Below are positions 59,174 to 64,000 of a DNA stretch of 64,000 nucleotides, in pieces. The notes under the pieces are model-generated. The model was not told where the DNA came from, searched no databases, and was given only the letters and a program-made list of their open reading frames with translations. The position numbers and the translations under genes were made by a program. Numbering within the stretch: position 1 is the stretch's first letter; each line of letters starts with the position of its first letter. Origin of the DNA: Eoetvoesiella caeni. GTDB taxonomy: Bacteria > Pseudomonadota > Gammaproteobacteria > Burkholderiales > Burkholderiaceae_B. The stretch is taken from the NCBI RefSeq assembly GCF_003315175.1, contig NZ_QNRQ01000001.1, positions 62,001 through 126,000 of the forward strand. Direction: 5' to 3'.

Positions 59174-60331
59174 CTACCCTGCAAAATGCGTTCGTTGCTC
59201 CATGTCGGCCAAGGGATGGCCCGCGCCTTGCGGCCAGGAGGGGGTGAAAAAAAGCTCGGCCCAATCGTTGCTGGCGCTTGCCAGCGTACGCGGATTCCAG
59301 CGCGGCGACTTGTCTTTGTCTATCAGCAATGCCCGCACGCCCTCTGGAAAGTCGCCCATCGCCATGCATTGCAGCACGGCCGTGTACTCTTGCCGGAAAG
59401 CGTCGGCCAGGGACATTCGGCGCACGCGCTTGAGCAGCTCGAACGAAAGCCGCGCCGAGCCCGGCGAGCCTTCGCGGAACGTCATCGCCGCACGCCGTAG
59501 CCAGGCATCTTCATGTTCCGTCAGCGACAACAAGTTTTCGCATATTGCGTCAAAATCCGGCCCCGCGCACAAACCCTTGATCAGGGTGTAATGATTCTGC
59601 AAGGGACCGGGCAAGACACCGCCGTCCGGATCGGATTCGAATGTACGCAGCGCCCTATCCAGGCGTATGTCGTTCTCGCGGCGTGCGTCGGTCCAAGGCT
59701 GCTCGTCAAGAATATGGCGCAACTGCGTCCATTTGGAAGAGTCGATAGAGTAATCGGCAAGACCCAGAAACCGGCAGTCGCCGGCCCCTAATTGGGCGCC
59801 GGTCAAGGCCAGGAACATGCCGATGCCGTCGGCAAGGCGGCCCAACATCCAGGTTCCTCCGACATCGGGAAAAATGCCTATGCTGATTTCGGGCATCGCA
59901 AAACGCGTGGATTCGGTGACGACCCGATGGCTGGCCCCCATCATCAGGCCCACGCCGCCGCCAAAGACAATGCCCGAACCCCAGCACAGTACCGGCTTGG
60001 CGCAGGTATGAATGGCATAATCCAGGCGATATTCGGTTTCGAAAAACTGGCGCGCCAGCGTATTGTCCCAAGGCCTTCCGCCAACATTGGCAAGTACAGA
60101 ACTGTATAGCTCGCGAATATCGCCGCCGGCACAAAATGCTTTTTCGCCCGAACCCCGAAGGACAATCAACGCAATAGAGCTGTCCGCCTCCCACCGTGCC
60201 AGTTGACGGCTTAGCGACCGGCACATCTCCAGCGTCAGCCCGTTCAGGCTGGCCGGCCGATTCAGCGTGGCCACGGCAATATTCTGCCGGCCCGCGGTCG
60301 GCCATGTTTCAAATAAAACCGAAGTACTCAT
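59174..60331 (-). CDS. Enoyl-CoA hydratase/isomerase-family protein, 3-hydroxyisobutyryl-CoA hydrolase-like
   Basis: A 385-residue crotonase with an ECH_2-type long C-terminus. Conserved blocks: GSGEKAFCAGGDIRELY, GSGIVFGGGVGLMMGASHRVV, and FAMPEISIGIFPDVGGTW (containing the Glu and Asp used by hydrolases). These favour 3-hydroxyisobutyryl-CoA hydrolase (valine degradation) over plain hydratase, but several related activities share them. It is convergent with ygfZ; 97 bases of non-coding DNA separate its start from the rnfH stop. Confidence 0.85.
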   Translation of the reverse strand: MSTSVLFETWPTAGRQNIAVATLNRPASLNGLTLEMCRSLSRQLARWEADSSIALIVLRGSGEKAFCAGGDIRELYSSVLANVGGRPWDNTLARQFFETEYRLDYAIHTCAKPVLCWGSGIVFGGGVGLMMGASHRVVTESTRFAMPEISIGIFPDVGGTWMLGRLADGIGMFLALTGAQLGAGDCRFLGLADYSIDSSKWTQLRHILDEQPWTDARRENDIRLDRALRTFESDPDGGVLPGPLQNHYTLIKGLCAGPDFDAICENLLSLTEHEDAWLRRAAMTFREGSPGSARLSFELLKRVRRMSLADAFRQEYTAVLQCMAMGDFPEGVRALLIDKDKSPRWNPRTLASASNDWAELFFTPSWPQGAGHPLADMEQRTHFAG

Positions 60332-60428
60332 CTGGTCCAGTGCCCCCCCCTTTCTTTGCCATGCCCTGCTACTTGAGCCAGGGTCGCGTCAGGCCTTTTT
60401 ACCTTGTTAGTTCTTCAAGCAGGCGCTA

Positions 60429-60830
60429 TTACCCATTTTCAGAGCTTGCGCCGGCTGCCAAAGCGGCGGCCATTTTTGCCTTGCGCCGCTTGGGCCGGTT
60501 GCGTGCCTTGATCATGAACGCCTTGCGATGCTGGGCGCGCCGCCGGCGCGATTCCATCGGGTCGAACACCAAGGGCCGGTAAATTTCGATACGGTCGCCA
60601 TCGGCCAATATCCGGTCGCTGGAGCAGACTTGACCGTACAGGCCGACAGCCAACGAAGCTTCGGCCGTGCAGGCCGGGAATTCCTGGGCAAAACCGCTGT
60701 CAGACAATGCCTGGCCGACAGTCGTCCCCGGTGCCACGGACAAGGTTTTCAGCCAGGCCTCGTCGGCCTGCGCATATACGACCTGAATACTCAAGGGCGC
60801 CTCGGTCTTGGCACCGCTGCTAGTCTTCAT
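60429..60830 (-). CDS. rnfH: RnfH-family protein (ubiquitin-like fold)
   Basis: A 133-residue protein: beta-grasp RnfH domain (about 15-100, ending DRIEIYRPLVFDPMESRRRRA) and a Lys/Arg/Ala-rich tail longer than usual. The ATG at 60830 lies inside the end of ratA (11-base overlap), the standard ratA-rnfH pair. Function unknown. Confidence 0.88.
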   Translation of the reverse strand: MKTSSGAKTEAPLSIQVVYAQADEAWLKTLSVAPGTTVGQALSDSGFAQEFPACTAEASLAVGLYGQVCSSDRILADGDRIEIYRPLVFDPMESRRRRAQHRKAFMIKARNRPKRRKAKMAAALAAGASSENG

Positions 60831-61254
60831 AGCAAGCCTGCGCGCGCTGCGTGAAAGAATCGATGAAACTGCTGGCGATACGATTGAATACAGGCCCCAC
60901 CACCATTTCAAGCGCACGGCTGGAAAACGCATATTCCATGGTGTACACCACCTTGCAGGCATCTTCCGCCAGTTCCTGGAATTGCCACTTACCGGTCAGT
61001 GCCGAAAAAGGCCCATCCACCAGGTGGAAGGTAATCTGGCTTGGATACTGATGTTCGTTGCGCGTAGTGAAGGTTTGCCGGATGCCCGCAATGCTGATGG
61101 TGATCGACGCCTGCATGCCGTGTTCGTCTTGGGATTGAACACTGGCTCCCCCGCACCATGGCATGAATTCAGGGTATTTTTCGACATCGGCCACGAGGTC
61201 GAACATTTGCGCGCAGCTATAAGGAACCAGAACGGAGCGTTGGACTGTATGCAT
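60820..61254 (-). CDS. ratA: RatA/COQ10-type START-domain protein
   Basis: A 144-residue START-like protein with VPYSCAQMFDLVADVEKYPEFMPWC, the signature of the RatA/Coq10 family. RatA was described as a ribosome-association toxin in E. coli; the wider family binds polyprenyl quinones. It is paired with rnfH and divergent from smpB across 57 bases, an order conserved in many proteobacteria. Confidence 0.9.
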   Translation of the reverse strand: MHTVQRSVLVPYSCAQMFDLVADVEKYPEFMPWCGGASVQSQDEHGMQASITISIAGIRQTFTTRNEHQYPSQITFHLVDGPFSALTGKWQFQELAEDACKVVYTMEYAFSSRALEMVVGPVFNRIASSFIDSFTQRAQACYED

Positions 61255-61311
61255 TGAATGTCGTTAATGGATAGAATGTATTGATTTTACCTACTATAGC
61301 AACATTGATTC

Positions 61312-61773
61312 ATGAGCATTGTCGAAAACCGCAAGGCAACCCACGATTACTTTATCGAAGACCGCTACGAAGCCGGCCTCGTGCTGGAAGGGTGGGAGGT
61401 CAAAGCCATACGCGCCGGCCATGTGCAAATCAAGGAAAGCTATGTGATCGTGCGCGACGGCGAAATTTTCATCGTGGGCATGCATATCAGCCCTTTACCC
61501 ACCGCGTCGACCCATATACATCCTAATAACACGCGTACCCGCAAGCTCTTGCTGAAAGCCGAAGAAATCGGCAAGCTTATCGGCAAGGTCGAACAGCGCG
61601 GCTACACCATGGTGCCGCTGAACCTTCACTACAAGAACGGACGGATCAAGTTGGACTTCGGCCTGGGGCGCGGCAAGAAGCTGCACGACAAGCGCGATGC
61701 ATCGCGCGACCAAGACTGGGCGCGCGAAAAAGAACGCCTGATGAAGCACGACACCCGCCGCAAAGAAGGCTGA
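61312..61773 (+). CDS. smpB: SsrA-binding protein SmpB
   Basis: A 153-residue SmpB with [29 protein letters not shown] and a basic C-terminal tail (KKLHDKRD, then Arg/Lys-rich) that enters the ribosomal decoding centre. It works with tmRNA to rescue stalled ribosomes. No tmRNA gene is seen in the window. Confidence 0.96.
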   Translation: MSIVENRKATHDYFIEDRYEAGLVLEGWEVKAIRAGHVQIKESYVIVRDGEIFIVGMHISPLPTASTHIHPNNTRTRKLLLKAEEIGKLIGKVEQRGYTMVPLNLHYKNGRIKLDFGLGRGKKLHDKRDASRDQDWAREKERLMKHDTRRKEG

Positions 61774-61866
61774 CACGCCCGGCAACGGAACACCGGCGAC
61801 AAGCGCAGCAGTGCTGCGCCAATGATATTAAGCGTAACAAATGCTGCCGGCCGCGGGGGCGAAAGC

Positions 61867-62625
61867 TTAGCCCAGGGCAAAGCCCTCGAGCTGCAAAAGA
61901 GCCAGTTTTCGGTCCAGCCCGCCGCTATAACCCGTAAGCGTGCCGCTGCTCGACACCACCCGGTGGCAGGGAATGATGATGGTCAAAGGATTACGGCCTA
62001 CCGCCGTTCCAACCGCGCGGCCATGCCCACCGGACATCCCGGCTTCGCGAGCAATATCGCCATAGGAAACAAGTTTGCCGTAAGGTGTCTGCAACAGAGC
62101 GCGCCAGACCTTTTGCTGAAAAGCTGTTCCTTGCGGCCGCAGCGGAATATCGAACACCTGGCGCTTGCTCTCGAAATACTCGCGCATTTCGGCCTGGGTC
62201 TGCTCGAACAGGACCATGGCCGCGGCCGGCGTATCCGCCTGCATGGGCGTCAACAAGGCACTGGCGGCGTCTTCACCAGCCTGCCCTGCCAGCGGCTTGG
62301 CTATCTGCCCTGCATCCCACTCCGGGGCTGCCGATGTCTGCCTGGAAGAAACGGGCGAGGCATGAACGGCACTCTCGGCCCCTGGATGTTCAAAAGGGAA
62401 CAGGTCTGCGCTTTGCTCTTCCGGCCGAACCGCCTTGAACTTGCGTATAGGCTGGCCTTGGTATTCGCCTGCCTTTGGATCGAAACGCGTCGGCCGCATT
62501 GGTTCAAAACCCTGGACATCAGGACAATCTTTTTGCCCAACAAAGTACAGGCCGGACAAGCCCAAGCCATCGGACTTGATCAGCAAAAGCCCCAAGGGAC
62601 TGGGCATACTGGCGTAGTAATCCAT
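61867..62625 (-). CDS. ogt: Methylated-DNA-protein-cysteine methyltransferase with internal insertion
   Basis: A 252-residue Ogt/MGMT. The C-terminal catalytic domain (about 165-250) is intact: PYGKLVSYGDIA, GRAVG and IIIPCHRVV with the acceptor Cys at 220. Usual proteins are about 160-180 residues. The excess is one Pro/Ala/Glu/Gln-rich, low-complexity block between the first strand pair (to about residue 38) and the helix that precedes the catalytic domain (from about 132). It repairs O6-alkylguanine by self-alkylation. The insertion looks like an expanded inter-strand loop rather than a second domain. Confidence 0.88.
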   Translation of the reverse strand: MDYYASMPSPLGLLLIKSDGLGLSGLYFVGQKDCPDVQGFEPMRPTRFDPKAGEYQGQPIRKFKAVRPEEQSADLFPFEHPGAESAVHASPVSSRQTSAAPEWDAGQIAKPLAGQAGEDAASALLTPMQADTPAAAMVLFEQTQAEMREYFESKRQVFDIPLRPQGTAFQQKVWRALLQTPYGKLVSYGDIAREAGMSGGHGRAVGTAVGRNPLTIIIPCHRVVSSSGTLTGYSGGLDRKLALLQLEGFALG

Positions 62626-62649
62626 AAACGCTAACCTGGCATGACTGAT

Positions 62650-63954
62650 TCAATGCAGTTTAACCCGGGGCGCGCTGCGCTTCAGCAGCAGCCGTCCGAT
62701 GGCGATATTGGCGGTGCGCACCAGCCCCAGAACAGCCCGGTGATGCATCAAGTGCAGGCTCATGTACATCAGGCGCGCCACAATGCCTTGAACGAACATA
62801 TTCTTACCCGAGAGCACGCCCATCAGGCTGCCGACACCGCGGTTATGGCCCAGCGAAACCAGCGACCCATAGTCCTTGAAGCGAAACGGAGCGGATGGCG
62901 GTTCGGTGCCTGCAATGCGCGCGCTCAGGACGGGGATCAGGAAGTCCGCTTGCTGATGGGCGACCTGTGCACGGGCCGGCAGGAATTTGTTTGTGCCGTT
63001 CCAAGGGGCCTGGGCGCAATCGCCAAAGGCGAACACAGCCGGGTCCTCGGTACGCAAGCCGGCATCGACGATGATCTGGTTGATGGGGTTCACCGGCAAG
63101 CCGGTCTCTTTCAGCAGCGCCGGCGCCTTGATGCCGGCGGCCCAAACGCACAGGTCGCAAGGATAGTGCCGGCCTTGGACATCGACCACGCCATCCGCCT
63201 GTATTGCTGCCACCTTGACCGAAGTGTTTACCGTAACGCCGCGCTGTGACAGTAGCTCGTGAGCGGCGTCCGACACTTTTTCGGGCAGGGCTGCCAGAAT
63301 GCGCGGAGCGCCCTCCAGCAAGGTGATCTTGACGTCGGCGGCAGGATCCAGATGCGTCAAGCCGTAATAAGCCACGTTCTTGCAGGATTCGACCAGTTCC
63401 GCGGCCAGCTCCACACCGGTCGCTCCACCGCCGACAATGGCGATATTCAGGACCCTGGCCGTCCCTAAAGGTTGATCCCTGTCGACAATGACCAGCGCCC
63501 GCAGCAACAATTGGCGGAAGCGTTCGGCCTGTTCGGTCGAGTCCAGGGCAACGGCATACTCGGCCGTGCCCGGCGTGTCGAAAAAGTTGGACTTGCTGCC
63601 CAGCGCCAGCACCAGCGTATCGTAGCCAATACTGCGCTCGGGGAAAATCTCGCAGCCTTCGAAGGTCACCGGGGCCAACAGCAAGGTGCGCGCTGCGCGG
63701 TCCACGGCGCGGACCTCGCCCAGAACAAACGTAAAGCCGCAGTCCTTGGCCAGCATCGGGTACGACAGTCCTTCCCGATGAATATCCAGCGTTCCGGCGG
63801 CGACTTCGTGCAATGAAGGCTTCCAGATATGCGAGCCCTCTTTATCCACCAAAAAAATATTGCCGGGGCCGAATTTGCGGCCCAGCTTGGCGGCCAGCTC
63901 CAGGCCGCCGGCACCACCGCCGACAATGACGACTTTATGCGCTTCTTGGGTCAT
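62650..63954 (-). CDS. Type II NADH dehydrogenase-like flavoprotein
   Basis: A 434-residue NDH-2: VVIVGGGAGGLELAA for FAD, a second dinucleotide motif VGGGATGVELAAEL, AFGDCAQ near the FAD site, and a C-terminal amphipathic/hydrophobic region (MYMSLHLMHHRAVLGLV) for membrane attachment. It passes electrons from NADH to quinone without proton pumping. The ATG at 63954 follows AAGGA by ten bases; a GTG at 63990 is a weaker alternative that would run into the -10 box region. Confidence 0.88.
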   Translation of the reverse strand: MTQEAHKVVIVGGGAGGLELAAKLGRKFGPGNIFLVDKEGSHIWKPSLHEVAAGTLDIHREGLSYPMLAKDCGFTFVLGEVRAVDRAARTLLLAPVTFEGCEIFPERSIGYDTLVLALGSKSNFFDTPGTAEYAVALDSTEQAERFRQLLLRALVIVDRDQPLGTARVLNIAIVGGGATGVELAAELVESCKNVAYYGLTHLDPAADVKITLLEGAPRILAALPEKVSDAAHELLSQRGVTVNTSVKVAAIQADGVVDVQGRHYPCDLCVWAAGIKAPALLKETGLPVNPINQIIVDAGLRTEDPAVFAFGDCAQAPWNGTNKFLPARAQVAHQQADFLIPVLSARIAGTEPPSAPFRFKDYGSLVSLGHNRGVGSLMGVLSGKNMFVQGIVARLMYMSLHLMHHRAVLGLVRTANIAIGRLLLKRSAPRVKLH

Positions 63955-63990
63955 AGGATTGGCATCCTTTGCGAAAAACCTGTCGCACAC

Positions 63991-63996
63991 AGTATA
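63991..63996 (-). promoter_or_regulatory. Probable -10 box of the NDH-2 gene
   Basis: The complement of 63991-63996 is TATACT, 37 bases before the NDH-2 start codon. The -35 box would lie beyond the window edge, so this is only half a promoter. Confidence 0.4.
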
Positions 63997-64000
63997 AACG

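Noticed and set aside
61255-61311. A tmRNA or small RNA gene near smpB
   Set aside because: The gap is only 57 bases and has no tRNA-like acceptor ends.

Overview
The window is chromosomal DNA of a GC-rich betaproteobacterium, most likely of the family Alcaligenaceae (Bordetella/Pusillimonas/Castellaniella-like). This rests on gene order and protein character: ygfZ opposite mltG-tmk, holB-tatD, a ratA-rnfH pair divergent from smpB, and several Liv-type ABC transporters tied to aromatic catabolism. I could not run a search, so the taxonomic call is inference. No rRNA, tRNA, CRISPR array, transposase or phage gene was recognised.

Bases 1-13.9 kb are mixed accessory genes: the C-terminal part of a cyclic beta-1,2-glucan synthase (cut by the window edge), an SMP-30/gluconolactonase, an IclR regulator with a VOC-fold protein, an orphan FlhE-like periplasmic protein, a CueR/CopZ copper pair with a readable 19-bp-spacer promoter, a COG4315 secreted protein, a PIG-L deacetylase with a long C-terminal domain placed behind a RES-Xre toxin-antitoxin pair, a DUF4239 membrane protein and ArsC.

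Bases 14.1-32.3 kb form an aromatic-acid uptake and oxidation region. livHMGF (copy 1), an AraC regulator, a substrate-binding protein, a two-subunit Rieske dioxygenase, an isochorismatase-fold protein that lacks two of the three canonical catalytic residues, an SDR dehydrogenase, a glutathione peroxidase, a YfcG-type GST and a lipoprotein are followed by an Rrf2 regulator. The Rrf2 gene is divergent from a second complete binding-protein-livHMGF operon and an NDH-2-like flavoprotein. No dioxygenase reductase or ferredoxin gene is present, so electrons must come from a protein encoded elsewhere.

Bases 32.3-38.8 kb carry a PanE-like reductase, an aldehyde dehydrogenase divergent from an AraC/FeaR-like regulator, an NTF2-fold protein divergent from a GntR/FCD regulator, and an exported ankyrin-repeat protein.

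Bases 39-58 kb hold the most striking arrangement. The widely conserved order mltG-tmk-holB-tatD is kept in orientation but split by about 15.5 kb (40,840-56,342). The insert carries Ku and LigD (non-homologous end joining), GalU, a DUF421 membrane protein, a six-gene overlapping glycosyltransferase operon with a UDP-glucuronate decarboxylase-like enzyme, a metal-binding-domain relic, a PRC-barrel protein, a poxvirus-type topoisomerase IB, an SDR with a disordered N-terminus and at least four small, highly hydrophilic proteins. It reads as a DNA-repair, envelope and stress-tolerance island.

Bases 58-64 kb are housekeeping: ygfZ, an enoyl-CoA hydratase-family enzyme, rnfH-ratA, smpB, an O6-alkylguanine-DNA alkyltransferase with an unusual internal insertion, and an NDH-2-type dehydrogenase.
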